A stretch of DNA of 64,000 nucleotides. It comes from Saprospiraceae bacterium (GTDB lineage Bacteria > Bacteroidota > Bacteroidia > Chitinophagales > Saprospiraceae). Positions 10,076-18,130 of this stretch are shown piece after piece. The position numbers were made by a program, and so were the translations under genes. The DNA lies in NCBI GenBank assembly GCA_028280415.1, contig JANQLV010000027.1:62001-126000 (forward strand). The letters are read 5' to 3'. The number at the start of each line of letters is the position of its first letter. Positions within the stretch are counted from its first letter, which is position 1. Below the pieces are notes generated by a model. It was given only the letters and a program-made list of their open reading frames with translations. It did not search any database and was not told the origin of the DNA.

Positions 10076-10112
10076 ATCATCCCGAATTTTCGTAAAGAGC
10101 ATTCGGGATGAT
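10076..10112. terminator. Bidirectional hairpin between convergent genes
   Basis: Perfect 12-bp inverted repeat ATCATCCCGAAT / ATTCGGGATGAT with a 13-nt loop, between the convergent genes ending at 10040 and 10153. Only weak T-runs flank it, so termination activity is likely but not certain. Confidence 0.55.
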
Positions 10113-10152
10113 CTATATTTGAAAAATGCCTTTTCGGTAAATGAATTGGCTT

Positions 10153-11142
10153 TTATATCGCTTCGGGTTTACGGTTCTTTTTATACTTCTCTCCAAATCC
10201 CGAATTATTAGGCTCATAATTTTCAATTGAAACGTCTATTCCTTCATCCGGAATTTGATTTTCCAACCCCAAAGCCCAGGCAATTCCATTAAGAGTAATT
10301 TTACGCATGGATACTTCTTTGAAGTCAAAAGGATGGCCAAGCGTGGTAAAGAAAACCCGGGCCGTTTTGCCCGCAGTTCCAGTATAGGTCTTGGTCCAGG
10401 CAACCGGATTGTCCAGCGGGTATTCCTGCGTTTCCGCATAATTGGATCGCATCGAGTGCCCCGTCAAAAGTGGTTTAGAGTCACCGGATAACTGATCCCC
10501 GTTTCCTTCAACGTGATAAAGCCAGGAATAAGCTTTAAAAGGAGCAAAGCCCCTCAGTACCGGATGTGTTTTTTGTTCCGCATACAGATTGACTTCCGTC
10601 AAAAAACTACTTCCGTCTTCAAAGTGTCCATGATGTGTAATCCATTTTTGTCCAAATACTTTTCTCGGCCATTTTTCATTCAAATATCCTTTTTCCAGAT
10701 CATTTTTATATAAAAAAGCATGAGTGGCTGTTCTGAAACCAACAATCGGACGCCCTGATTCGACATAGTCGAGAATCAATTGCAACTGTTCTTCCGGCAA
10801 TTCCCTAAAACGCGTAAATAAGACCATTAAATCAGCATTTTTTAGTGCTTCCAAACCGGCAATATTTTTAAGGTTACTCGGGGCGATAAAACCGGATTCG
10901 TCCAATGCATAACAAACGGTTACTTTTGCATTTAATGTTCTTTTGGCAATTTTGGCAATCATCGGCATCGACTCTTCAGAACGGTATTCTTCATCACCTG
11001 TCACAAAAACAATATGTGGTTGACTTAAGACTACTTCTGGTTCTGCCTTTTCTGCCTGCTGTTCGGAAGAAGCAGGAGCATCAGAGCAAGCCCCCATGAG
11101 CAGTAGCGATAATATAGTTAAACAGGATAAAAATTGTCTCAT
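10153..11142 (-). CDS. ThuA-like domain lipoprotein
   Basis: 329 residues. The N-terminus is a lipoprotein signal with lipobox LMGAC (Cys19), so it should be anchored in a membrane after export. The body matches the ThuA-like fold (PF06283), related to the class I glutamine amidotransferase fold: HIVFVTGDEEYRSEESMP at the start, ADLMVLFTRFRELPEEQLQ, GRPIVGFRTATHAF, and the late GKTARVFFTTLGHP segment. In Bacteroidota such domains often occur in secreted proteins of sugar metabolism near dehydrogenases; no such neighbour exists here, so no reaction is assigned. It is a single gene, divergent from the beta-propeller gene at 11370. Confidence 0.82.
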   Translation of the reverse strand: MRQFLSCLTILSLLLMGACSDAPASSEQQAEKAEPEVVLSQPHIVFVTGDEEYRSEESMPMIAKIAKRTLNAKVTVCYALDESGFIAPSNLKNIAGLEALKNADLMVLFTRFRELPEEQLQLILDYVESGRPIVGFRTATHAFLYKNDLEKGYLNEKWPRKVFGQKWITHHGHFEDGSSFLTEVNLYAEQKTHPVLRGFAPFKAYSWLYHVEGNGDQLSGDSKPLLTGHSMRSNYAETQEYPLDNPVAWTKTYTGTAGKTARVFFTTLGHPFDFKEVSMRKITLNGIAWALGLENQIPDEGIDVSIENYEPNNSGFGEKYKKNRKPEAI

Positions 11143-11369
11143 CGGATTTTTTAATTTGAAAGATATGGATTTTTACTAATTATCAATACGCTGGCAAAAA
11201 GTATATTTATTGAATTGCACAGCTCAGGAATTATTGTGAAAAAAGTTAAAAAGGAGCTTCAATGACAATATCTAAGCCCGGAATAGTATTTTCATAGATA
11301 AGTGCTTTTAATAGTGATCCGGAAGTTGTTTGGAAAAAACATATTTGATCAAATTTAAAACTATGGCAA

Positions 11370-12368
11370 ATGAAATATGCAGGCATTTTTCTATTTCTCC
11401 TTTTCTTACCCAAATTCCTTCCTGCTCATCCTTCCTGGGGAATAGTAGTTGATCCGCAAAAGAATATCTATTTTGCCGATATTACTCATCATGGCATGGG
11501 AGCGGTCTGGAAACTAACGAAAGACGGCAAATTAAAACTTTTGCTTAAAGATTTCCACGCGCATAATGTCAGCTTGGATCAGGATGCTAATCTCGTTACC
11601 GCTCATGGAGAAAATAACCATACCATGATTAAATTGTATCCAAGCGGTGCGATTGATACGCTTCATCATGTCTATAATTATAAAGATTTTTTTGGAGGAA
11701 ATTGCACCTATTCGCCAAGGGGAGAAATCCTCTTTTATGCCGAACACTATATCTGGAAAATAAATGAGAAAAAGGTAAGAGAAAAAGTGAGTGACCATCG
11801 ATTCGAATGGAGTCAAACGATTTATGCAGCTCCGGATGGAACAATTTATGCTCCCGATATTGGCCTGGATAATGGGCTGCTTGTAAAAATAGATACACTG
11901 GGAAATTCGGAGATTATTGCCAGAGACCTCATCTCAAAACTCGATAGACCCCGGAACAAACATAACGATATCCTGCTGGGAATTACAGAAGGCTGCGATG
12001 GGCATATTTATATTGCAGAACTCGCCGGTAAACGGATCATAAAAATTGTAGAAAATAAAAACCCGGAAACCTTTTACCAGTCTAAAGGCGATTGGTTTCC
12101 GACCGCCATAGATTTCTTTGCCGGAGATGCTTACATTTTAGAGTATAAAAGCAAAAACGGAAGTGGTGGCCCACGAATTATTAAAATTGATGAATCCGGA
12201 AATTATTCAGAATTATTTGATTACGATAAATATCAGCGCAATCGACATACTACTATTAAGCACCCAGAAAATGGGAACAAACGGAACTGGTTAATTTATG
12301 TATTGATCGGATTTTTAGGATTAGTCGCTGCCTGGGTCGCTATCAAAAAAATGACAGTGTATAACTAG
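11370..12368 (+). CDS. Exported NHL/SMP-30-like beta-propeller protein with C-terminal membrane anchor
   Basis: 332 residues. A signal peptide (MKYAGIFLFLLFLPKFLPA) leads into repeated strands such as WGIVVDPQKNIYFAD, YAAPDGTIYAPDIG and GCDGHIYIAELAGKRIIKI, the look of a six-bladed propeller. The end has one hydrophobic helix (WLIYVLIGFLGLVAAWVAI) followed by Lys residues, so the protein is probably tethered facing the periplasm. No catalytic residues can be fixed. The last codons and the stop (TAG at 12366-12368) form part of a 27-bp direct repeat whose second copy lies at 15162, on the far side of the restriction-modification genes. The protein itself appears intact. Confidence 0.7.
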   Translation: MKYAGIFLFLLFLPKFLPAHPSWGIVVDPQKNIYFADITHHGMGAVWKLTKDGKLKLLLKDFHAHNVSLDQDANLVTAHGENNHTMIKLYPSGAIDTLHHVYNYKDFFGGNCTYSPRGEILFYAEHYIWKINEKKVREKVSDHRFEWSQTIYAAPDGTIYAPDIGLDNGLLVKIDTLGNSEIIARDLISKLDRPRNKHNDILLGITEGCDGHIYIAELAGKRIIKIVENKNPETFYQSKGDWFPTAIDFFAGDAYILEYKSKNGSGGPRIIKIDESGNYSELFDYDKYQRNRHTTIKHPENGNKRNWLIYVLIGFLGLVAAWVAIKKMTVYN

Positions 12369-12385
12369 AATTAACCGGAATTTCG
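12359..12385 (+). repeat. Direct repeat, left copy, flanking restriction-modification island
   Basis: 27 bp beginning GTATAACTAGAATTAACC; identical to 15162-15188 except one T/C difference at the 23rd base. It includes the stop codon of the propeller gene and ends one base before the stop codon of the methyltransferase. Confidence 0.95.
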
Positions 12386-12386
12386 T

Positions 12387-13577
12387 TTACTTTCTGTTAC
12401 AAATTAATAGGACTTCTTTTACACTTCTGTTTTTATCTCCTTGTCTTCCCATTGTACTGTGTAAATAATCAAGTTCCTTTACATAATTGTGATAACCGAT
12501 AAATTTCTTTTCAGCAAGATTTTTTAATTCTTCAAGACTTATCATTCCTGAATTACTGTAACTAAGAACTAATGAGGATTCCTTCTCAAACACTTTTTCG
12601 AATAGATCTGAAAATGCTTTTTTGACTTGAGTTCTGATACAAAATGGAGATTGGTGGCGATCTGTTCGATACCTTCCTTTATACTTTAATTCTGGATAAT
12701 CATATCTAACTAAAGTTTCAAGAGCGTGGTAAAATCTACTGTAATGAACAAATTGATAAGGTGGGTCAGCATAAACAATAGAATTATTCTCCATTTTTTC
12801 TATTGCGTCTAAATAATCTAGGCTAGTAAATTTATGCCCAAAATTAGTATTGTTTGAGCCATCATAGTATTCCTTAAGAGATCTTAATTTCTTTTCAAAT
12901 AGCGGTAGAATTGATTTTTTTCTATAAATGAGAACATCGTCTACATTTTCTTCCTTAATATCCCTGTATTGAGCATAATGTCCAGTGCTTTGAGAACAAT
13001 AAGCCATTGCAAACATTAGAGAACCAAATATTAAATCGGAAATAAAGGTATCTTTATATTCATTGTCTATTGCAATTGAGGCAATAGAATCAATCCAAAC
13101 ACATTGCTTATATGACCAATAAGTTCCGCTAAAATTTTTTGCAAAAAGATGAGGTAGACCATTGAAGGAATGATTAATTAGTGAGCGCTGCTGTTCTTCC
13201 ATTTCATAAACCTCTTCAAAAGAGAGTGTCTTTTTGTAATCAAATACAATGTTTTGATTATCATCCATAAATTTCTTCGCCCTTTCTTGAATTTGGGAAA
13301 CAATAGAGTCTATTATGTCTGATGGAAATTTATCCCAATGGTAATTGTTTAGATAAATTCCTCCTACAATTTTCGAGTAAGTTTGGATGTCATTACAAGT
13401 GACCGGCATTATTTCCCTGAAAGCTCCACTTACTATTGCCGAGCCTGCAAATAGATCATATAACCTTTGTTCATTCGACTTTCTTATTTCATTTATCGAG
13501 TCAACAACAAAATCTAAGATGTTTCGCTTAGATCCCATGTATTTGATTATGTGTGGAATATCTTGTGTTCGACTCAT
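12387..13577 (-). CDS. D12-class DNA adenine-N6 methyltransferase (type II restriction-modification)
   Basis: 396 residues. Motif order fits the alpha (D12, PF02086) class: KYMGSKRNI (12-20, cofactor-side motif X), DLFAGSAIVSGAF (41-53, motif I, SAM binding), a long target-recognition stretch, and DPPY (271-274, motif IV, catalytic). The family methylates adenine N6. Together with the nuclease and regulator upstream on the same strand it should protect host DNA from the partner enzyme. The recognition sequence cannot be inferred. It is longer than Dam (about 280), owing to an enlarged target-recognition region. The ATG start at 13577 is followed closely by motif X. The stop lies 1 bp from the left direct repeat. 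Confidence 0.87.
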   Translation of the reverse strand: MSRTQDIPHIIKYMGSKRNILDFVVDSINEIRKSNEQRLYDLFAGSAIVSGAFREIMPVTCNDIQTYSKIVGGIYLNNYHWDKFPSDIIDSIVSQIQERAKKFMDDNQNIVFDYKKTLSFEEVYEMEEQQRSLINHSFNGLPHLFAKNFSGTYWSYKQCVWIDSIASIAIDNEYKDTFISDLIFGSLMFAMAYCSQSTGHYAQYRDIKEENVDDVLIYRKKSILPLFEKKLRSLKEYYDGSNNTNFGHKFTSLDYLDAIEKMENNSIVYADPPYQFVHYSRFYHALETLVRYDYPELKYKGRYRTDRHQSPFCIRTQVKKAFSDLFEKVFEKESSLVLSYSNSGMISLEELKNLAEKKFIGYHNYVKELDYLHSTMGRQGDKNRSVKEVLLICNRK

Positions 13578-13585
13578 GTATGCTA

Positions 13586-13605
13586 ATTATAGTATGCAAT
13601 ATAGT
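13586..13605. promoter_or_regulatory. Possible XRE-regulator sites before the methyltransferase gene
   Basis: Two octamers, ATTATAGT (13586-13593) and AATATAGT (13598-13605), 12 bp apart just upstream of the methyltransferase start. They resemble ACTTTAGT and ACTATAGT found before the regulator gene. Controller-protein boxes of known systems often have an ACT..AGT core. Operator function is inference. Confidence 0.35.
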
Positions 13606-13668
13606 ACAAGTAGTTGACTCTCCCAAATTAAAATAGATAGATTTACAAAAGAAGAATTTAGACAGGAG

Positions 13669-13896
13669 CTATGACGGAGAAGAGTCAAAAAAATCAGCAA
13701 TACTAATGCCTAGTGCTTTGGCTATTTTCGCAATATTTAATAAAGTAATATTCTTTTCAGCTCTTTCTATCATTCCGATGTAAGTCCTATGCAAATCTGC
13801 TCTATTTGCTAGTTCTTCTTGAGATAAATTCTTTTGTTTTCGTAGTTCTCTAACTTTTATCCCAAAACTTAAAAGTATTGCTGCTTTGGATTCCAT
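13669..13896 (-). CDS. Small XRE-family HTH regulator (probable restriction-modification controller)
   Basis: 75 residues from the ATG at 13896 (MESKAAILLSFG); an upstream in-frame TTG at 13914 is less likely. It is almost only an HTH_3 domain: RELRKQKNLSQEELANRADL, then HRTYIGMIERAEKN with the recognition helix, and a short tail ALGISIADFF. Size and position inside a restriction-modification unit match controller (C) proteins, which bind boxes before their own and neighbouring genes and delay nuclease expression until methylation is established. Here the gene follows rather than precedes the nuclease gene, unlike the usual C-R order, so control of the methyltransferase or autoregulation is also possible. 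Confidence 0.82.
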   Translation of the reverse strand: MESKAAILLSFGIKVRELRKQKNLSQEELANRADLHRTYIGMIERAEKNITLLNIAKIAKALGISIADFFDSSPS

Positions 13897-13915
13897 ACAA
13901 ATGAATATCCACAAA

Positions 13916-13957
13916 GCTAACTTTAGTCATCAGAATACACAACATACTATAGTTAGC
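13916..13957. promoter_or_regulatory. Inverted repeat, possible operator of the XRE regulator
   Basis: GCTAACT (13916-13922) and AGTTAGC (13951-13957) form a 7-bp inverted repeat directly upstream of the regulator start. Nested in it are ACTTTAGT (13920-13927) and the perfect palindrome ACTATAGT (13946-13953). The position between the nuclease stop and the regulator start fits autoregulation. Confidence 0.45.
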
Positions 13958-13967
13958 ATTTCACTGC

Positions 13968-15086
13968 TTAAATTTTGTTATGTAGTTTTGAGTTTACAGG
14001 GTCGTAATATCTATAGTAAATTGGAATGTTAAACAAATCTCTTAATTTACTTAAATATCTCTTTGCTGCTTTAGTTGGCTTATTTGGGGCAATCACTATT
14101 AGTTCCTTGACATTTTCTATCTCATTCCAATATGCATATTCGAGAAGTTGGGCTATGGCCTGTCTTATTGAAGATTTAATGTTTTTTGCTGTCTTAATTT
14201 CGTAAAAATAATAATGATTATGACTTCTTCTTATCATATCAACACTCCCGACATTTGTCATTATCTCAGTTCCAATTTCGTCTTTAGGAAATTTTTCAGA
14301 GAGTATTAAAAATACCTCGTTTTGAATTTTGTTATGCAGTAGTTGCTTTATTCTCTTAGTAGAAACTTCAAATTCAATCGTGCCTGAAAATTTTGTATTA
14401 TGACCTGGAATGAAATTGAACCCTTTTTCAAAAGATCTTTTTGGTTTTCTAATACGGTTTGCAAAGTTCACATTCTTATTGTTTGCCTCTAACCATAATT
14501 TAAAATCTTCGCTTGATAAATTGAACACTTTGTTAAGAGACAGTCTTAATGATTCTTCAATTAGGTTATTTGATTTATCCCAACCTGCATCAATTAGCTT
14601 AAGACCGAGCAATTCATAAATAAATCGAGTTAGATAAAATTTGTAAAATACTCTGCTGATATCAAATGATATGGAAGTAGGGGTTTGATGAACAGAAATT
14701 TTTAAGTCCGTTAATATTCTTGCAAAGTTTGAATAAGCTTTGCCACCTATGACCTTATCCCTTATCACTTCGGAATTATCGTCATGAGCTTGAATCATTG
14801 TATCAATTAGTTCATGGTGACTCAGAACGATCGCGAAAAATACTAAATCAAAAATATCTTCTTCTCCAAACTTCTTTATCTCATTCCAAAATTCTGGAGC
14901 AACATCATTTTCATCGATAGATAGTATTTTTCTGGTTTGAACGTGATCAATATTTATATCATTGTAGTCTCCATTAATGTGATTGACAATATCATCTTTA
15001 TCAAATTTAGTTACTAAATAGGCTAATTTATGAGCACCATGTTTAGTTAACGAAACTTTGAGTTTCTTTAGATCCGTCATATTCAT
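13968..15086 (-). CDS. Putative PD-(D/E)XK type II restriction endonuclease
   Basis: 372 residues with no recognised specificity. The C-terminal third has a PD-(D/E)XK-like core: SVD283 followed 12 residues later by E296-I-K298 (YEIKTA), then a helix IRQAIAQLLEYAYW with a Q..LEY pattern seen in related nucleases, and strands ELIVIAPN and IPIYYRYY. The N-terminal 250 residues are helical and may hold DNA-recognition elements. Assignment as the restriction enzyme rests on this core plus its place with an adenine methyltransferase and XRE regulator. It is the first gene of the three-gene strand; a second ATG lies two codons inside (15080). A defence nuclease of another kind cannot be excluded. 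Confidence 0.68.
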   Translation of the reverse strand: MNMTDLKKLKVSLTKHGAHKLAYLVTKFDKDDIVNHINGDYNDINIDHVQTRKILSIDENDVAPEFWNEIKKFGEEDIFDLVFFAIVLSHHELIDTMIQAHDDNSEVIRDKVIGGKAYSNFARILTDLKISVHQTPTSISFDISRVFYKFYLTRFIYELLGLKLIDAGWDKSNNLIEESLRLSLNKVFNLSSEDFKLWLEANNKNVNFANRIRKPKRSFEKGFNFIPGHNTKFSGTIEFEVSTKRIKQLLHNKIQNEVFLILSEKFPKDEIGTEIMTNVGSVDMIRRSHNHYYFYEIKTAKNIKSSIRQAIAQLLEYAYWNEIENVKELIVIAPNKPTKAAKRYLSKLRDLFNIPIYYRYYDPVNSKLHNKI

Positions 15087-15161
15087 ATAATATTTAAGAA
15101 GCTCAAATTTAATTATTTAACGGGACTTTGTCTAGGTGGGATGGAATGGATTTTTTGTCGC

Positions 15162-15188
15162 GTATAACTAGAATTAACCGGAACTTCG
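15162..15188 (+). repeat. Direct repeat, right copy, flanking restriction-modification island
   Basis: Second copy of the 27-bp repeat at 12359, with one mismatch. Its first ten bases repeat the last codons and stop of the propeller gene, although no such gene ends here; this is the scar expected at the far end of an insertion. Confidence 0.95.
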
Positions 15189-15251
15189 GGCTATTTTTCA
15201 TTGTCGCAAACTGAAGATACGAAAGCCGGGATTTTTATATAAAATGAACGA

Positions 15252-15418
15252 ATTGGAGGGGACAATTTAACAATGGATGAAAAGAGGCAGCTAAGTTTAT
15301 AAATGAGATTAATCCAGAGATTGCCATCCCTATGCACTATGAGATTGAGAAACAGGATGAATTGGATCGATTTAAGAGTTTGGTTCACGAAAATGTTAAA
15401 GTAATAGAATTAGCTTAG
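15252..15418 (+). pseudogene. Frameshifted 3' remnant of a metallo-beta-lactamase-fold hydrolase gene
   Basis: From 15252 one frame reads IGGDNLTMDEK, and from 15284 another frame reads EAAKFINEINPEIAIPMHY and runs to a stop at 15418. Joined, these match the C-terminal end of UlaG/UPF0173-type metallo-beta-lactamase-fold hydrolases (IGG..TMD..EAAKF...I.PK.AIPMHY). A one-base loss near 15284 explains the frame change, and in-frame stops appear just upstream. The first three quarters of the gene are absent. It lies 63 bp beyond the right direct repeat, so decay here may be linked to the insertion. The rest of 15189-15594 shows no gene. Confidence 0.72.
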
Positions 15419-15594
15419 GTCAACTATAAATCCAAAAGTCAGTACCTATGCGATTTTAAAGCCTTTTTCACAGACCGATGTGCTTCAAAATGTCTGAATT
15501 AGCTCCGTTTTTTCCACTCTCAAAAAACAAGTTCGGAAGAATATAGTTATCTTTATTAAAAATATAAATCACACAAAAACAGCATTCCTCAAGC

Positions 15595-16260
15595 ATGAAG
15601 GTTTACCTGATTCCCGGACTGGGCTTCGATCATCGAATCTTTGAAAAACTGGATTTGCGTCTAGTGGATCATGTATTCCTGCCCTGGATTGAACCGATAA
15701 AGAATGAGCGGTTTGAAGATTATGCGAGAAGAATGGCAAAAGATATCCCCAATGATTATTTTGGGAGTACTATTTTAATTGGACATTCGCTCGGAGGAAT
15801 GCTTTGTCAGGAAATCGCCCGTTTTAAGCAGATTGATAAAGTAATTCTAATTTCCAGTGTACGGTATCGCGAAGAAATTCCTTTGTTTTTTAAACTTGTA
15901 TACCCTTTAAGTTTACATCATCTGTTTACTAAAAAATTTACTTTGCGTACGTTCCCTTTTTGGTCAAAATATCACGATTATCAATCGGTAGAAGAACAAA
16001 ACCTTTTCAAAGATATGCTGGTGAAACATTCGGATGAATACCTTCAGTGGGCACTCAAAAATCTTTCGCTATGGCAGCCTCCAAAGCTTTCTGCCAAAAC
16101 GGAAATCTTCCGGATACATGGAAAAAAAGATCGAACCTTCCCCGCTCAACTTATGAAAAATGTAGACCACCTGATCCCTCATGCCGGACATTTTATGGTT
16201 TACAAAAAGTCGGAACTCATTAATGATTTATTGTTCAGATCCTTAGCCTACGAAAATTAA
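15595..16260 (+). CDS. Alpha/beta hydrolase
   Basis: 221 residues. The nucleophile elbow GHSLGG is clear, the oxyanion-side motif is in YLIPGLGFDHR, the acid is probably Asp in IHGKKDRTFP, and the catalytic His is in PHAGHFMVY. These give a complete Ser-Asp-His triad. The family covers esterases, lipases and other hydrolases, and no substrate can be read. No signal peptide is seen, so it is cytoplasmic. It is followed after 31 bp by the pseudouridine synthase gene and may be co-transcribed with it. Confidence 0.82.
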   Translation: MKVYLIPGLGFDHRIFEKLDLRLVDHVFLPWIEPIKNERFEDYARRMAKDIPNDYFGSTILIGHSLGGMLCQEIARFKQIDKVILISSVRYREEIPLFFKLVYPLSLHHLFTKKFTLRTFPFWSKYHDYQSVEEQNLFKDMLVKHSDEYLQWALKNLSLWQPPKLSAKTEIFRIHGKKDRTFPAQLMKNVDHLIPHAGHFMVYKKSELINDLLFRSLAYEN

Positions 16261-16291
16261 AATTGTCAAAGCAATAGAAAGGAAGGCGAAA

Positions 16292-17059
16292 ATGGAAAAC
16301 GCTCATAACAATTCAATCAGTTTAAACAAATATATCAGCAATACCGGAATTTGCTCCCGCAGAGAAGCCGATAAACTAATCGAAGCCGGAAGGGTAAAGA
16401 TTAATAATATCCTTGCCCAAAAAGGCAATCGGGTCTTTGCAGGAGATACCGTTCTGCTCGACGGAAAAGCTCTGAAACAAAAACCCAAAACGATCTATCT
16501 CGCTTTTAATAAGCCAATTGGAATTGTTTGTACGACCGATCCAAAGGAACCTAAAAATATCATCAATTATATCAATCATCCTCAACGGTTATTCCCGATC
16601 GGTCGGCTTGATAAACCTTCTCAGGGCTTGATCTTTCTGACCAATGACGGGGATATTGTCAATAAAATTCTACGAGCCGGTAATAATCATGAGAAAGAAT
16701 ATATCGTCAAAGTTAAACAGCTCATCACTCCTGATTTTATCAAAAAAATGAGTAATGGTATCCCGATCCTGGGAACAGTCACGAAAAAATGCCTTGTTGA
16801 ACAATTGGACGAGCATCGATTCAAAATCATCCTGACTCAAGGTCTTAATCGCCAAATCAGAAGAATGTGTACTTTTTTGAATTATGATGTCGTCTCGCTC
16901 AAACGTGTCCGCATTATGAATGTTAAACTCGGAAAACTCAAAGTAGGCAACTGGCGGGAATTAAATCCCCGGGAGCTTTCCACCATACAAAAACTGGTTG
17001 CCCATTCTTCCAAGACCGAAGAAGCATCCAGGGATCATCGAAAAAAAAATAAAAAATAA
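16292..17059 (+). CDS. rluF: 23S rRNA pseudouridine synthase, RluF type
   Basis: 255 residues. An N-terminal S4 RNA-binding domain (about 10-65; LNKYISNTGICSRREADKLI) leads into the RsuA/RluB/RluE/RluF catalytic domain with FNKPIGIVCT and the catalytic Asp in GRLDKPSQG (D107); the late GLNRQIRRMC is the family's conserved RNA-contacting segment. The enzyme isomerises uridine to pseudouridine in 23S rRNA. The S4 start ISLNKYISNTGICSRREAD is closest to RluF, hence the symbol; the exact uridine is inferred. A Lys-rich tail ends the protein. Confidence 0.8.
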   Translation: MENAHNNSISLNKYISNTGICSRREADKLIEAGRVKINNILAQKGNRVFAGDTVLLDGKALKQKPKTIYLAFNKPIGIVCTTDPKEPKNIINYINHPQRLFPIGRLDKPSQGLIFLTNDGDIVNKILRAGNNHEKEYIVKVKQLITPDFIKKMSNGIPILGTVTKKCLVEQLDEHRFKIILTQGLNRQIRRMCTFLNYDVVSLKRVRIMNVKLGKLKVGNWRELNPRELSTIQKLVAHSSKTEEASRDHRKKNKK

Positions 17060-17161
17060 TCCGCAGCTAATTGAATAGTTAAAATATGAAGTGAATTAAA
17101 ACAAAAAAACATACCTGTTCTACTTCTTCCAAGATTCTGTTAAATCGTAAACAAATTTAAA

Positions 17162-17947
17162 ATGGAAGCAAAATATGATCGCATTGGCGATAATTATAAT
17201 CAAACCCGAAAACCCGACCCTTATTTAATCAGCAGACTTCTTCACCATCTTGCTCCCCGGAAAGAAACAATTTGTCTGGATATTGGCTGTGGTACCGGCA
17301 ATTACACCAATGCGATTGCTCAAAAAGGAATCAAATTCATCGGCATTGATCCATCGGAAAAAATGTTGAAGGTAGCCAAAATCCGGAATCCAAAGATCGA
17401 TTGGCGAAAAGGTACAGCCGAAAACACTGGTCTGGAAGATGAATCCGTAGCAGCTATTATGGGAACTTTAACCATCCATCACTGGAAAAGCCTGGAGAAA
17501 GCCTTTGAAGAACTCTACCGGGTACTAAAACCCGGCGGAAGGATGGTTATATTTACCTCTACACCACAACAAATGCGCGGTTATTGGCTTAATGAATACT
17601 TTCCAAAAATGCTAGAAGCTTCTATCCGTCAAATGCCCGCCCTGGACCTCGTGACCGAAACTATGACGAAAGCTGGATTTGTCATGGAAACGCTTGAACC
17701 TTATCATATTCATCCCCGACTGGAAGATAAGTTTCTATATTGTGGCAAACAAAATCCACAACTATATCTCGACCCCATAATTCGCAAGGGTATATCTTCA
17801 TTTTCGGATTTGGCCAATCAGGAAGAAATCCAAACTGGTCTGGTTCAATTAAAAGCCGATATCATTAATAAGCGCATTTTGGATATCATGAAAACCTACG
17901 AAAATCCTTTCGGGGATTATCTTTATTTAGTTGCAAAGAAAAACTGA
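17162..17947 (+). CDS. Class I SAM-dependent methyltransferase (Methyltransf_11 type)
   Basis: 261 residues. SAM-binding motif I is LDIGCGTGNYT, followed by IGIDPSEKMLKVAK (acidic residue binding the ribose) and the motif-IV region AIMGTLTIHHW, then RVLKPGGRMVIF, the usual post-core segment of UbiE/COQ5-like small-molecule methyltransferases. The start MEAKYDRIGDNYNQTRKPD is a common N-terminus in this family. Substrate unknown. It appears monocistronic, with 100 bp or more to each neighbour. Confidence 0.83.
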   Translation: MEAKYDRIGDNYNQTRKPDPYLISRLLHHLAPRKETICLDIGCGTGNYTNAIAQKGIKFIGIDPSEKMLKVAKIRNPKIDWRKGTAENTGLEDESVAAIMGTLTIHHWKSLEKAFEELYRVLKPGGRMVIFTSTPQQMRGYWLNEYFPKMLEASIRQMPALDLVTETMTKAGFVMETLEPYHIHPRLEDKFLYCGKQNPQLYLDPIIRKGISSFSDLANQEEIQTGLVQLKADIINKRILDIMKTYENPFGDYLYLVAKKN

Positions 17948-18130
17948 AATTGACCAAAACATTTTCACTTCCTCGCGCCTTATTATGTAGGTATTTGTTC
18001 CTGTTTCAGGAATATAAATAAAAATGATCAGATCAGTTTCCGATTGTTTAACCGCATCCGGAATTTTATCTGATTTCAATTATTCAAATACATAAATCTA
18101 ACTCTATTCTATAACCAAACCATTAACATT

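Larger units (their letters stand above)
12359..15188. mobile_element. Restriction-modification island bounded by 27-bp direct repeats
   Basis: About 2.8 kb holding three co-oriented genes (nuclease, XRE regulator, methyltransferase) and nothing else, bounded exactly by the two direct repeats. The interior is visibly more A+T-rich than the flanks. The right repeat copy still carries the last three codons and stop of the propeller gene, as expected if insertion duplicated the 3' end of that gene. No integrase or transposase is inside, so any mobilising enzyme would have had to act in trans. Calling this a mobile unit is inference from the repeats. Confidence 0.55.

Noticed and set aside
15191-15388. 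A minus-strand frame of 65 residues opposite the MBL remnant
   Set aside because: Its coding pattern is poor, whereas the plus strand shows the conserved hydrolase end in two frames.
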